Below the pieces are notes generated by a model. The model was not told the DNA's origin and made no database searches. It was given only the letters and a program-made list of their open reading frames with translations. 64,000 nucleotides of DNA from Verticillium longisporum (lineage: Eukaryota > Ascomycota > Sordariomycetes > Glomerellales > Plectosphaerellaceae): the NCBI GenBank assembly GCA_019188255.1, contig JAETXT010000006.1:4216001-4280000 (forward strand), written 5' to 3'. Shown in pieces: positions 1-11,878 of the stretch. Numbering within the stretch: position 1 is the first letter of the stretch; each line of letters starts with the position of its first letter. Made by a program: the position numbers and the translations under genes.

Positions 1-601
1 TCGTGCTCGGTTAATAGATCTCAGGTCCCGTAGCGCGCGCACGTCACTTGGTTCTCGCTGTGCAGTAGACAAGGGGGGTGAAATGCCGGTTGCACATCCG
101 CCAGAGTCAAAGGCAAGAAGGCACCACAGTAGTTCGGGGCGGGGGACCTCGGCTACGATAACGCACCATGTGGTCCACTTTATTCAATGTCTCAAATGAG
201 ACATTTCGACCAACTGAAAGTATGTCTCTAATGTGCTTGGTCGGTGTATAAGCATTACCCTTCCACAACTCGTCACGCCAAGTTCCCCCCACTGTGCACG
301 GGGCTGCATCCAGAGGCGTATAGAGGGGGTTGTGCCTATTCAGATTCATCAGGCTATCGGGCCCGCCCTCAGTACCTGTTAAACCTCCTGCGCATCTTCG
401 ATCAGAGCTCTTAAGGACCCCTTTTATCTCTTCTAAATACATATCTTGTTAGACAAGAGGCTTCTGACGCCTCAGCTATTGGCATTCAGCCTTGATCCTG
501 ATACTGAAACACAATTGGTGCTTGCTGGCGTGTGTGTTGGTCGGTACCTCTCATGAGTCGGTTTCTTGTTTCGCCAGCTCATGTATACAGATTATCAGGT
601 C
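1..601. other. Window edge and palB upstream region
   Basis: No gene is supported here. A 111-codon minus-strand reading frame lies at 107-442, but I recognise no family in it and see no clear exon structure, so I do not call it. The right half is the presumed promoter and 5' leader of palB, whose start codon is at 602. Confidence 0.4.
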
Positions 602-3430
602 ATGAACAATGCCGAGCATCTCGCAACAGTAAGACTGACTTTTGACCGTTCATTTGGGACATCATTCTTGTAGGTGAGTGGTATTCAAAGGCTGACCTGG
701 CTGCAGAGTGAGGAGCAACTGTCACGGCAGGCCAACCGCGACAGCAAGCAGGCTCTGCAACACGCAATTGCTGCCGCAGATTTCTACATGAAGGTCTATG
801 CCGAGGCAACCAATGCGACTGACCGTCTTCGCCTGCGGCGAAAATGTCGAGAGATGATCACATGGGCTGAGCAGCTCAAGTCAAAAGAGTCCGGCGGCAC
901 TTCATCTCCGCCTACGTACCGCAAGATCACGGGAGAAGAGGAGACCATTCTTCGGAAATCATCCTACTTACATGCTTGTTTCTTTCCGCCATGGCAGTCC
1001 GACCCAAGTGATGATGTATTCGAACTTCCCGCAGGGTATCAGCCATACACGTCAGTACTCCAGAACAATGGTTTAACGTTTTAGGTCCTGATCAGCACTA
1101 TGACATGTAGGGATCATACCGAGTATGCTATGTCCCATCAGCAGAACGATATTCTGGGAGGCTGGGAGCGACCTGCCGCCCTCGTCGGCTCTCTCTTACA
1201 CACCGATGAGCCATTCGACGGTACCGCTGCACTGATGGCCGCAAGTGGCGACTGTGACCTGGTCCAGGATATAACGACAGACTGTTCTGTGGTAGCTAGC
1301 CTTTGTGCAGCTATGGATGTTCTTGTCGCAAAGTCGCGCGGCAAGCCGGTGCGTCTACCTGAATATGTATCACATGCGTTGTCCCTGACATTTCGTGGGA
1401 AAAGCTTCTCTCACGCCTTATGTTTCCGTACGACCACACCAACGATCGTCCAAAGCTATCGCAGTCCGGGAAATACATATTCCGCATGCATTTCAATGGT
1501 TGCTTCCGTGAGGTAGTTATCGATGATCGACTGCCCGTATCACGAGCTGGCATTGACCGTAACTTATTCGTTGTTGACCGTCGTAATCCTGATCTGCTCT
1601 GGCCAGCACTGATGGAGAAAGCATATTTAAAAGTGCGGGGAGGTTATGACTTTCCCGGCAGCAACTCGGGTACAGATCTTTGGGTACTGACGGGTTGGAT
1701 ACCTGAGCAACTATTCCTCCAGAGGTATGCGTTGCCTGAGAAAAGCAGATGGAGCTTTGACTCGAGCTAACAATTAGATCTAGCGAGGACGTGGATCTCA
1801 ACCAAACCTGGAGTCGCATGCTGCAGTGTCATCAAGAAGGAGACCTCATTATCACGTTGGGTACGGGACGCCTTACACACACCGAAGAGGATGCTCTGGG
1901 ACTCGTTGGAGAGCATGATTACGCTGTGTTGAAGCTCGAGGAAGTGAACGGCACTCGACGCCTCTTGGTCAAGAATCCGTGGTGCGACGGCCTCGTCTGG
2001 AAAGGAGCCGAACTCAGAGAACACTCGCGTTCCACTGCGAATCCTCCATCGATCGGGAGTTCCGGGGGCGCACATCTTGAAATGACAAGCACTGCGCCGT
2101 CACGCGGTACGTTTTGGATATCTCTTGAGGAAGTTGCCCAAAATTTCGAGTCCATGTATCTCAACTGGAACCCGAGCTGCTTCGGCCGTCGTCAGGACCA
2201 TCACTTCACGTGGCAAGTTCCAGCCATGAGCTGGAGTGGCACATTTGCGCACAACCCACAGTACTCAATATGTTCAAGCACTAGCGACACGGTCTGGATT
2301 CTTCTCAGTAGGCATTTTGCAGACGCCGAACTAAGCATTGCGCGGAATCAAAGGTTAGGGTCGCTAGCCTCCATTGCTAGACGTCTTGGCTACACCAGCA
2401 TTTCGATATTCGACAATGGAGGAAAACGAGTGCAAGAGATCGGAGGAGCATTATACCGTGGCCCCTATGTCGACTCCCCCAGACTCTGGCCAAGTTTGCC
2501 CTTGATGCAGGGAAAACGTACACTGTTGTCATGGCGCACGAAGAGCTGCCCTTGAACGAGTATTCTTGCACATTCTCTTTCTTCTCGGCCGCAAATCTCA
2601 AGATAGGACCGGCCGAAGAGGTTATGCGTCACTACCGAGAGTTGTCCAGCTCATGGACGCGGAGGTCGGCGGGCGGCAACGCTTCTTCTCCTACTTACTC
2701 GGCAAACCCGCAGTTTAGCATCACCGTCTCGCGGTCAACGCCACTTTCGATCCTACTAACGACTGGTAGTCGTGACATCGCCATCCACACAGACCTCGTG
2801 TGGTCATCGGGCAAGCGTGTATCTTCAATTGGGAGAAAGGATGTTGTTGCAAGCTCTGGAGACTATCGTTGCGGGAGCGCGCATTCGCACGTTGCAAACC
2901 TCGAACCCGGTACCTATGTCATTGTCTGCTCAACTTTCGAGCCAGGGCAACTGTCCGATTTTGCGATACGAATCGGGACCATGGTCGAATGTGCTGTACG
3001 TCCTGTACCAGGGGACGGCGCAGGACTGCTATGCACTCGGCTGCCAGCACTCGATTTTGCTGCAGGCGAAGAGCGCAAGCGAGCCAGTATCACGGCACCT
3101 CGCCTTACGAAAGCATACGCGTCAGCCCGCTGCCCCGTGCTGTCGGACGAGAATGGGCAACACATTTCTCATGCTGCTATTCGCATAGTAGTGATGTATG
3201 GCCGTGGGCCGAATGCGTCTATACATGCCATTTCGTGCGAAGGGGAGTTTCGAGATCCGACTACCGCCGTGAGGACGCCCGAGTTCGATCTCGAGCCCGA
3301 TCGGGTCCGGCATGAGGATTTGTGGATCGTGATAGAGCAGCTAGGAAGTCATCGTGCATGGAGTGGCATCGAGGTTGAGATCCTTGGCGACAACCTTATT
3401 CGCTACAGCCCGTGGGAGGATCTGGATTGA
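602..3430 (+). CDS. palB: PalB/Rim13 calpain-like cysteine protease (apparent frameshift)
   Basis: Calpain-like protease of the ambient-pH signalling (Pal/Rim) pathway, which cleaves the PacC/Rim101 zinc-finger factor on ESCRT-associated endosomal platforms (family knowledge). I read five exons: 602-628, 707-1035, 1111-1348, 1405-1724 and 1784-3430, giving about 853 aa, the usual PalB length. An N-terminal MIT-like helical region (about residues 10-75) is followed by the papain-like core. The triad is visible as Cys about 177 (in TTDCSVVASLC), His about 349 (LVGEHDYAVL) and Asn about 369 (LVKNPW), then calpain C2-like domains. The signature FNGCFREVVIDDRLPVS is in exon 4. The frame breaks at a run of five C at 2476-2480, about residue 536: the left part reads in one frame and the conserved continuation (VVMAHEELPLNEY) resumes one base out of phase. 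One extra C makes the last exon fit exactly. The first intron could alternatively end at 673. Identity is sure; exon 1 is less so. Confidence 0.93.
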
Positions 3431-4168
3431 CCAAGTAAACATTTGCATTCGCCAAGTGCTCGTCTCCCTGGTGCTTTCGCTTTCAAGGTTCTGTAGCAAT
3501 TTCGGGCCCCATGATTGTAGACCAAGTCTTTTGCCTTCGTGTTAAACGTACGCTATGAGTCTTCGAGGCCATTGAGGTCATGCAGCGTACGCTTGGTAAC
3601 CGAGATGTGACAAGCATGAGCAAACAGAGCAACAAGACGTCAAGATGCCCGTTGTTCTGATGACATAAAACAAAACCACCATCCTCCCCGCACATAAAGG
3701 AATGGAGGCACCATGGAATAGCTGACCAAGCCATCTCAGGTAAGAAGAAGTCGACGCCATGATATCCCATCGGCCCCATCACCCCACCACCGCAACGCCA
3801 GAACCCAAGACGCTTTCCCCCATGAGACCAGATGCGAAACAAGAAAAAAGGTAGGCTCTCGAAACATGACATGTCGTCCGCTGTCCGATACCCTGAGAAA
3901 GGACACCCTTGTTTCGAACACGCAAGCCTACAAGAAGAAACCCAGTACCGCTTACCCTGCTGATTCATCTGGAATCAGCAATTGTCAGCCAGCCTCTCAT
4001 CACTTCAGCAATCATATGTACAGAATTCCGGTGTCGGCAGCTCCCCCAGAGGACCGGTCGAGGCCGGAGACATAAAATACGCCAAATATGTACTCGAAAG
4101 ATGAGCATGACCAAAGTGAAGTGGAAGAAGAAAGGGAAGAAATGGTTGCGTCGCATGCCTGCATCGCA
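3431..4168. other. Convergent intergenic region, palB / C2H2 gene
   Basis: This stretch lies between the stop codons of two convergent genes and presumably holds both 3' UTRs. Minus-strand open frames at 3483-3968 are low-complexity and overlap one another; nothing in them resembles a known protein. Confidence 0.5.
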
Positions 4169-5843
4169 TCATGTGGTACCACCTCGCCGCCGCCTCCCAC
4201 GATTAGGACCATCTGGCCGCTGTGACAGGACCTCTCTTAGCAGCGGATCATCCTTGTCAGTGCCCACGTGGTGAACCCGAACATGCCTGGTTGCGCATAG
4301 TTGTCAGCATCTTACCGAGAAAAGGAGCTTCAGAACTCTTGCTAAATGATAGATGAACATTTTCATGGTCGACTACGTACCTCTGAAGGTTGTCCGGGCG
4401 CGGATACTTGTGCTCTCTATCGGGACAGAACGGGCAAACATATCCTGGTGATTCGTGGACTAGGCCGTGTCGAATCATCTCGTTTTTCCTTTTGAAGCCT
4501 TTGCCGCCTTCACTACGCGGGCATCCCGGAACAGCACAGTAGTGTGGTCGGGCAGACGAGTGTACGTTGGCATGAGAGTTCAGAAGGTACTGCGTCTGGA
4601 AGGGGGTGCTGTGCAACCTGCGAATTCGCAAGTGAAGCCGCCTGGTTGTGGATTCGTGAGACCGTCGATGCTCATGCGGTCGAGCATTGACACCGTTGAC
4701 CCATGTAGTGATGGCTGGTCATTACTCGGGGTGTCAACGAAACAGCCAGATTTGTCGTTTCCCATTCGATGAGGCCCATTGTGTGTCTGATAATAGTGAC
4801 CGGGTGAGATGAGAGACTGAGCAGGCGAAGGCAGATCGTGCCGGCCATAAACATCATTGGGCGATGTGGGCGGCGACGGGTGGCGTCCAGACAGTGATGG
4901 TATCGAAGACATGCGTGGTACATTTGCCGGGGAGGGTCGAGGGTACGCGGCGACGGCAGAGTGTAAAGGCCCCGGCAACTCTTTGTCAGGGGACAAAGCT
5001 AGATCGCCGAAATGTAGTGTGATGGTGGGCAAGGAACCGAGGCCAGGACTATCTGATTTCGCTGAATCGATTTGCAACGGAGGCAGACCCCCAAGAGCGG
5101 GCTGTAGTGGCGACATGGGCGAAACAAGTTCAGGATGGCGCATCGAGTGGCCAGGCGGCGTAGCGGTATAGAACCCTTCTGAAGGGTAGAGAGGCTCGGA
5201 TGCTGTAGCACCTAGGGGGCGATTGAAGCGAACTCGTGAGGTTTGAGGGGCTGTAGAGCTCATTGTGTCACTACGAACAGATTCGACAAGTGTAGAGTCT
5301 GCCGTAGGTTTTCTCAGGGGGTCTGGACCGTTGCCAGTGGTGAAGGCTAGGGCGCCCGCAGCAAGGTTGATGAGATTGATTGCACCGGGTTCAGAAGGTG
5401 AGGTTGAGGCCGCCGCAGCGGCGACGGCGGCGAGGTTGAGAGGGGGAGACTTGCATGATGCAGAAGACGTGGAGGGACTGGAGGAGATGGATGGGTCGTC
5501 CTCAGCGCCAGATGCGGCGTCGGAATGGTCAGAGTGGACAGCGATGGCGCGGGCGATATCAGGGCGCTTGCCATTGCTCAAGAAATTGATCAAGACCGCA
5601 TCCCCCTGTTTGTGAGAGGCCTAAAATTGGGTTTTGGTCAGATATTCAGTTCTCGAACAGAGACCTCAGCCGTGGACGTACCGCAACTGGAGGGATCTGA
5701 GGTGGCGGGCTGGGGGAAGGCTCCAGCTTGGGTCTGAAAGAATTCATCTGGGGACTGTCGTGAGGCAAGACGTCATCAGGATCGTAAAAGTCGGATACAG
5801 CAGGCTGGTAGTGGTTGGTTTGTTGAACTGCTGAGGTGATCAT
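4169..5843 (-). CDS. C2H2 zinc-finger transcription factor (apparent frameshift in first finger)
   Basis: Predicted nuclear DNA-binding protein of about 506 aa. Exons on the minus strand are 5843-5682, 5620-4381 and 4286-4169, with introns of 61 and 94 nt. The N-terminal 330 residues are Ser/Pro/Ala-rich and disordered-looking. Three C-terminal fingers follow: the first starts FTCEFAGCTAPP, the second HYCAVPGC, and the third YVCPFCPDREHKYPRPDN; the second intron splits the third finger between Arg and His. The tail is basic (GRRRRGG). At a G5 run on the plus strand (4602-4606, C5 in the gene) the first finger loses frame and continues one base out of phase (FQTQYLLNSHANVHSSARPH), so a one-base omission is likely. 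With one base added, exon 2 keeps phase with exons 1 and 3. This finger arrangement is widely conserved in Pezizomycotina, but I cannot name the orthologue. Confidence 0.85.
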
Positions 5844-8800
5844 GGTATAATGATTGTGCGAGGCAGACGTGACGGCGTGGCGGTGGTGGATTCAGAAAGA
5901 TTCAAGGTCAGATTCGGGCAAATCTTCGTCAACTCGCCATGTGGGCGGATTAAAGATGAGATCCAGGCGAGGAAGACAGGCGGACGGATAAGCGATGTGA
6001 GTTCACGATGAAGCGATGCTCGGTAGCTGCGTATTTGGTTCTATGTCCTTGAAATCCGGGTCTTCGTCGTTCTCAATAGTCATGTGTTCTTCGGCGCAAG
6101 CTGGCACGACTGACTGAGAGTGAGGGCGGTGAGGATCGGCGTACTGAGAGGAGAAGCAGAGAGAGACTTGTCGCAAATTGAGAATCCTGGAGTCGCGAGG
6201 CACAGTTGCCTGAGCAGGCGCCTGGCCCCGAAGGCGGTGCGCTGCAAGGAGCCACAGTCGCAACCAGGCAACGTGCAAAGGCTAGAGGTGAAGACGAGGC
6301 AAGGGCAGGCACAGGCAACTGGGTGCTTCTGTAAGAAGCGGCTGGCACAACCTGCCAATCTGCTGAGGCGTTGTGTTGGCTGGCTGTCGCGACTTGCTCC
6401 CCAGCACACTGTGGGAGTCAAAGAACTTCAGTCGGGGAGAAGTATATGTGCAGTAGGGTCAAGGTCGTATGGTCACCGAGTTCGAAAGCGCGAGAAGTAG
6501 TGAGAAGCGTGACGCGCAGGTCGTCCAAGTGATGGAGAGAGAGAGAGAGGGGGAAAAAGAGAGAGACAGAGGGGCGATACAGAGTGTGCGCCTATGTCTG
6601 GGCCTGTAGATGTTGCCTACCTACCCTATGAACTTGCCTGCCTTGGGCTGCCCGCGGTGCGGCGGAACTGGTGCGGTGTGCTGCTCGTTCCTCGCTCCTC
6701 GCAGGGCAAATTGAAGGGCAGCCGCGACCTTCGCTGAACAGTGAGTGGTATGTCCCCAGGCAGGGTAGGCAATGCGGGGGTGGAGGCGGGCGGGTGAGAT
6801 AGAGAGGTACACCAACTCTGCGCTCTTACTTGGCACTGTCGCCCGCTCATCAGGGCGAGACGAAGTAGAGCAGTAACAAATCATGGGCTAGATGAGGCGA
6901 GAGGGTGGGGTGTGGGCACGAGGGCGCTTGCCAAGGCCAACCCCCGCCCTCCGTCTTCATGCTCAGCCAAGACCATGGCAGGGTCTACCTGCCACCTTTT
7001 TGCCTTGGTACCACGCTACCTGACCTGGCCTGAGGGACCCCTCGGGGTGTGCTGGAAGGGGGATGGTTCAACTTCCTGCCCTGAGCCCTGGACACAGGGT
7101 ACACGGAGCCTCCCGCCTCGTGCCCACCGGCTTCTATCATGACACAGATGCTTCCAGGAAGCAAGCGCACTCCGAATTTGCGACCACCAGAAGAACCACA
7201 GGGCGAGAAGAAGAAGAAAACCCATTCCGAAAGAATATTCACATCGATCGATTTCCGCGCAATCTTCATGATATCTTGGCCAAGAAAATGGAGACGGGGA
7301 AAAAAGGCCACGGTGGTGGGAGAGGGGGGCCAGCCGGTAAGCAGGCATCGAGACCGGCACTCATCTGTTCTGGTGCGAACATTGCCATGCCCGCGGCTAA
7401 CGCTCCAGCCATCGACCCCACCTCGCATCTAAGCCTCACTCTTGGCACGTATTTCCTCCTACGATTGGTGCACCCTTCAAGCACCCCGATTCTTCATGCT
7501 GCACAGCACGAAGGCACTCCACACTCAACCTTTTTGTTGCCCACCAACCTGTGAGCCCGCCAGTCCGTCACCTTTTGGTAGATTGTGAGCAGTCTGATGT
7601 CTTCGAGTGAGTGGTTTCCTGCACGACAGCGGACCACTTTGTGTCTGGGGCATGCGACATCGGCTCGAAGGAGCCACCGAGCTGGGTGGGTGTGGCGGGG
7701 CAGAGAAATCTACTAAAGGGTCAGGTCAGGTGCTCAATTTGGTGAGGTGCGGCACGTGGGTGAACGTAGCCGCCAGCAGGAATACATACATAACAGTTCC
7801 CTGGCATCCTGCAGGTGCTAGAGTGCAGAACTTCGGATCCCTCTGAAGACGTACCTGTATCTGAACAGTCGAAAGTGGAGTTCAGGTGACCTCACTTAAG
7901 GTAGCATACAGCTCGTCCGTTGTGGGAGACCAGGCAGTCGACAAAGCCTAACAACGTGCGATTTTCACCAGGGCATCGTATTCGCATTGGACTTGTTCGC
8001 TCTTACCTCAATTCTTTGAGCTTGAAGAAGCAGTGTTGAATGAAAAGGTCCATTTGAGATTCTTCGGGAGCCATGAGGTCCGTGGGACCGTAGGCAAAGC
8101 AGTCTGACCATTCGATCTATCTGAGTTTGTGATCGTAATAGCGCTCCTTGCGACCGTGTTGCGGTACGTAACGCCGCGCCACCCACTGCCCCTAATATTG
8201 CCACTTTGCGCAGGAAGCGAGAGATAGATAGTATTTTCTTTGAGCCGGCGAGAAATCCGTCTCTTGTCAAAAGGGCCACTCATTCTGCTGTGTTCGAGGC
8301 TCGCTTTTTACTTTCGTCTGCGCTTCGACGGTGCTTGATCTGGCCTCCGAACACCATGTCCAACACTTCACTGCCTAATGGCCAGCGTTGGGCCCATGAG
8401 CATCATGGCTCAACAGCCGCTGTTGATATGCTGCCGTAAGAACGGACCAGTATCATTGCCCTCAACTTCGGTTGTAGCCTCCTCGCGGTGTGCACCACCA
8501 TAGCAGCCCCAGACTCGCGTCGCGACTCCGTTCTGCATTTGACTGTGTACCCAGGCCTTGACAGCTCTTAAGCGAGTGTGCCACTGTTTCCATCATTTTC
8601 TTGGTATATGCCGAGGAAGAAGAACACGTGAACGACAGAGTCCTGGCTAGGTGCGGTGCAAATACCGTAATCGAATTCGTCAAACTTGGAAGCAACCCAA
8701 GCCTACGTCCAGTCTTCGGTGATGCAAGACCATGCGCCATCGACTTTGGCACACGACGGCTCTTTGGCGCGGAGGGCGCACGACTGGCCTTCGTGGGGGT

Positions 8801-9231
8801 ACTGAGAATAATGACAACGTGCTCTTCTGCAGGTGCCACCCAGCGCTGTCGGGTGTTCCATTTCGTTTGCCGGTTCATAACACCATTTTATGTGACGATC
8901 GATCTGCAGAAAGAACACGAGTGCGTCGCTGTCTGGTGCTGACCGGCTTTCATCAAGCCCTGATATGTTGATGAGATAACAAATTGGTGCTGAACTTGTA
9001 ACAGAGCTGAGGCCGTCTGGGCTCTCGGCAGCCTGCCTCAAGCTATAATCTCATGCCTGGCGAGACAATGCTCCCGTCCGGAGTTGTTGAGAGGCAACCG
9101 CTTTTTGATTAGATGGCGTGGAGGCAAAGGGTTTTTTCTTCTTCTAACATAAACTCGAAAAAAAGCCGTGACGACGTGCGAAAGATCCGTGGAACAATGC
9201 ATCGCATACTCCAATCAAAGCTACGCCGAGA
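5844..9231. promoter_or_regulatory. Long (3.4 kb) upstream region of the C2H2 gene; no gene found
   Basis: This stretch runs from the C2H2 factor's start to the stop of sen15, and both genes are on the minus strand. It probably contains the promoter and leader of the C2H2 factor and the 3' end of sen15. A purine-rich tract on the plus strand (6531-6575, mostly GA and GGGGAAAAA) is a CT-rich tract on the gene strand, as is common near fungal transcription starts. Short open frames at 7063-7554, 7965-8283, 8462-8878 and 8601-8942 overlap on opposite strands and resemble nothing I know. A small spliced or noncoding gene could be hidden here. Confidence 0.4.
6531..6575. repeat. GA-rich polypurine tract
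   Basis: A low-complexity stretch of GAGAGA repeats followed by GGGGGAAAAAGAGAGAGACAGAGG-like sequence. On the strand of the C2H2 gene it is a pyrimidine tract about 0.7 kb upstream of the ATG. It could mark a core promoter or a 5' UTR. Confidence 0.6.
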
Positions 9232-9723
9232 TCAGTTTTGTCGAGGCTTGACAATCCCATCGTGCACAAGATAATAGGATATGGTGGAATCAGCGTGTAT
9301 GACGGCCACGAGTATCCTTTTGTGGCGCGCAGCACCTCTCCAATCTCGTCCGGAGGATGGCACATCTCGCTCCGCCGGTTGCACTACGGTCCCAGGTGGC
9401 AGCACGTCCAAAGTGTCGAATATAGCGGAGAATTTGCGAAGGGACAGCTTCTCGGTGATGTGAACTGGCACAACCCACTCAAGTTCTGGCCGTTGTGCAG
9501 CCTGTGTGTCGACAGGTTGTCCGGACTGGAGGGCCTCGATCTGCTCGTCGGGGTGCACATAGATTCTGCGCGGGGGTAGGCCGCTCAGAACAAGTCGGGG
9601 CAAATGACCATCGACGTTGTTGGCAGGTGACTGAACTCGAATGTTTGTCCAGTCATGTTGATCCCGAAGATTGTCGACTACCAAAGCAGTGAGGTGTGAG
9701 AGATGAAAAACATGAGGCTCCAT
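9232..9723 (-). CDS. sen15: tRNA-splicing endonuclease subunit Sen15
   Basis: Intronless gene of 163 aa for the small structural subunit of the tRNA-splicing endonuclease (Sen2/Sen34/Sen54/Sen15), which cuts introns from pre-tRNAs. Recognition rests on the Sen15 core from about residue 55: HPDEQIEAL, then ELEWVVPVHITEKLSLRKF, then a C-terminal strand pair (KRILVAVIHADSTISYYLVH) ending in DGIVKPRQN, the family's characteristic C-terminus. Sen15 has no catalytic residues itself; it supports Sen34. The ATG at 9723 is chosen because it gives the expected small-subunit length. The next gene upstream is divergent. The frame is intact. Confidence 0.88.
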   Translation of the reverse strand: MEPHVFHLSHLTALVVDNLRDQHDWTNIRVQSPANNVDGHLPRLVLSGLPPRRIYVHPDEQIEALQSGQPVDTQAAQRPELEWVVPVHITEKLSLRKFSAIFDTLDVLPPGTVVQPAERDVPSSGRDWRGAARHKRILVAVIHADSTISYYLVHDGIVKPRQN

Positions 9724-10785
9724 AAGGCCAGATCACAATGTAATCGGCCACGTGTGTTGTGTCTATGGAGGTGCTGAATGGTGAAATCTGCGTTCATCGG
9801 TTTTGACAGGTTGATGGCAGGTCGGAGTGAAGTTCTTTCAGATGGTAGAGGGGCCTCTATCGGCGATGTGGGTCCTGGTGAGATGTAGGGGCTTACAGTG
9901 AGGCTGGTTCATTACACACGGTACAACGCGACGCCTCATGATCGGACACTCAGGATGGTATGGAATTGCCTGATGGTGCATACGGTTAGACGAGCATGAG
10001 GCAGGTTCACGTCCATAGACAACTGTATCTCAATGATTCCGAAATTATTATTTGAAAGTCACGACAGGTTTTCTAGAGGAAGATCGCCCTTCCCTAAAAC
10101 GCAGCGTCATTGAATAAACTCCGAGGTTCCTGAAGATCTGGAATAGAACCTTTCCTGAGTAGGTGGGCTGGTGAACGTTGTGGCGGCCAGTAGGCGCCGC
10201 AATAGCGGGAGCCTGGCTAGGTAGGTCCCGATCTCAGACGCTGAATGGGAACCTCGGTGCGTGGGATGGGAACTGGATCGCTGTGAAGGCTGAGCGCTCA
10301 CTGTTTCGTCGGTGACGACAACGATGACGGCTGTTTGCTGCAGTGCCTCACTAAGATTAAGCCTAATTGGATGACACCCCAGCTCACTGCCAAGAGCTAC
10401 CTCATCACCCGTCATATCATCGACAGGCGTGTCTCTCATGATAACCTGCTTGTTCGCCTCCAGACTGTTTCCATAATAGGTACTTCCGTTGCATCCCACT
10501 TTCCCTCGACTGCGTTCAACAATCAAAAAGCCCATTGAAAACCATTCCTTCGTCGAATATCAGCGCGCCATCTTTACCAAACTTCCACAGCCCGGGTCCG
10601 AAGTCAATTCCGCTCCCCTCCTCTCTGTCAAATATTAGCAGCTATCGTAGCGCCATCAAACAGCAGCCGAGGAGAATTCGGACGACCCGTCCTACGCACT
10701 CTCCTACCATTTTTCCAGCTCCGAAATCGAAATCAATCACCACTGTACGAGTTGCCCGTCCATCTACCAAAGCACAGCGCACTGT
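9724..10785. promoter_or_regulatory. Divergent promoter region sen15 / DUF2985 gene
   Basis: About 1.06 kb between the start codons of two divergent genes, so it should hold both promoters. A minus-strand frame at 10107-10535 has no recognisable product. The right end contains the upstream frame listed separately at 10535-10789. Confidence 0.5.
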
Positions 10786-10789
10786 ATGA
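10535..10789 (+). other. Upstream ORF (84 codons) overlapping the DUF2985 start by ATGA
   Basis: A plus-strand frame rich in Ser, Pro, Lys and Arg runs from ATG at 10535 to a TGA that overlaps the ATG of the DUF2985 gene (10786-10789 is ATGA). It may be a translated uORF allowing reinitiation, a chance frame in the leader, or an N-terminal extension broken by another short homopolymer. It is not similar to any family I know. Confidence 0.35.
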
Positions 10790-11878
10790 CCGCGAGAAAT
10801 GCCGTCATGCCTGCACCGAACCTGCCAAACACAGCCAGCATTGCCAAGAATCCAAGCACCTCTTCCTCGGCGTCTGCTGCCAGGGCAAGGCAGGAAAACA
10901 TGACCCACGCTGAAAGCTTATCCCGGGGAGCCACTTCTGCGGCCACTGATACCACCGAGCCATCTCTATCGGAGCCGTATCAGAATGGGTATCACTTCCC
11001 TCCACGACACTCCCTCAAAGAGTCGATACAACTTGGCGCCATTGCTTTTTGGAACTACGCATGTACTCCGCTTGGCTTCTTCGTCGTTCTATATGGGCTT
11101 CTGGTGGTAGCATGGGGGCAAGCTTTTCCTCCTACTCTGCAACGCAGCTCCAGCCATGTGCCATCCCTCTTGCGAGCACATTGACTCACCACGACGCAAG
11201 TGGATTGAGTGGGATTCGCAGATTGTCAATGCTCTTTTTTGCGTCACGGGCTTCGGCCTTGCCCCGTGGAGATTTCGCGACCTGTTCTATCTATTGAAGT
11301 ATCGTCTTGGCTCCAAAGAGGAAGCACTGCGCCACTTGGCTGGCATCCATCGCAGCTGGTTTCGCCTCCAGGGCTCAGATCGACTTCCTCCAAGGGTGGG
11401 GCCCCAAAGCACCGGCGAGCTTTTCGAAGACCGACCACTCGCCAGCGTTCCGTCGCCGGAGAGCAAGATTCCAGATGCGCCTTTGACAGGTGTGCGCGCC
11501 GGGCCTACTCCTGTATGGAAGATGGGCTTCGTCATATGGTTCATGGTCAGCAATACATTTCTCCAATGTGGACTATCCGGCCTCATGTGGGGCATGAATC
11601 GTTACAACAGACCAGCTTGGGGCGTCGGATTGCTCGTTGCTCTAGCTTGTGGTGCTGCCGCCACCGGTGGGCTGATGATGTTCCACGAAGGCAAGAAAGT
11701 GAAGAGGATTGAAGGTGTCCCAATTAGCGACAAAGATGTAGAACAACTCGCGAGAGACAAGGAGCTCGGCGTAACTCACTATAACAACATCAAGGACAAG
11801 AAGCCAAAGGAGAAGAGGAAGAAAAGAAAAGCAAGGGAGGCCGAGGATATAGAGGCTGCTCGCCTTAGCAGTGCCTAG
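10786..11878 (+). CDS. DUF2985 family integral membrane protein (apparent frameshift)
   Basis: Fungal membrane protein of the DUF2985 family, about 364 aa, function unknown. A disordered Ser/Ala-rich N-terminus (about 80 residues) precedes the domain, which opens with HSLKESIQLGAIAFWNYACTP and a first membrane segment ending LYGLLVVAWG. At G5 (11114-11118) the frame breaks. The conserved continuation (LFLLLCNAAPAMCHPSCEHID) follows in another frame and leads into CVTGFGLAPWRFRDLFYLLKYR, both typical of the family. Two further membrane segments lie near the end (WKMGFVIWFMVSNTFLQCG and GVGLLVALACGAAA), then a highly basic Lys-rich tail. The phase change needs two more G or one fewer. I favour two missing, because relatives have Trp-Gly-Gly here as I recall. 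No intron is needed. Confidence 0.85.

Noticed and set aside
107..442. 111-codon minus-strand frame near the window edge
   Set aside because: No recognisable family, no supporting splice sites, and it lies at the edge. It could be a remnant but cannot be supported.
3483..3968. 161-codon minus-strand frame between palB and the C2H2 gene
   Set aside because: Low-complexity, overlaps other frames, and occupies the expected 3' UTRs of convergent genes.
7063..7554. 163-codon plus-strand frame upstream of the C2H2 gene
   Set aside because: The opposite strand is open over the same interval and the composition is biased; no domain is recognised.
10107..10535. 142-codon minus-strand frame between sen15 and the DUF2985 gene
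   Set aside because: No family resemblance, and it lies in a divergent promoter.
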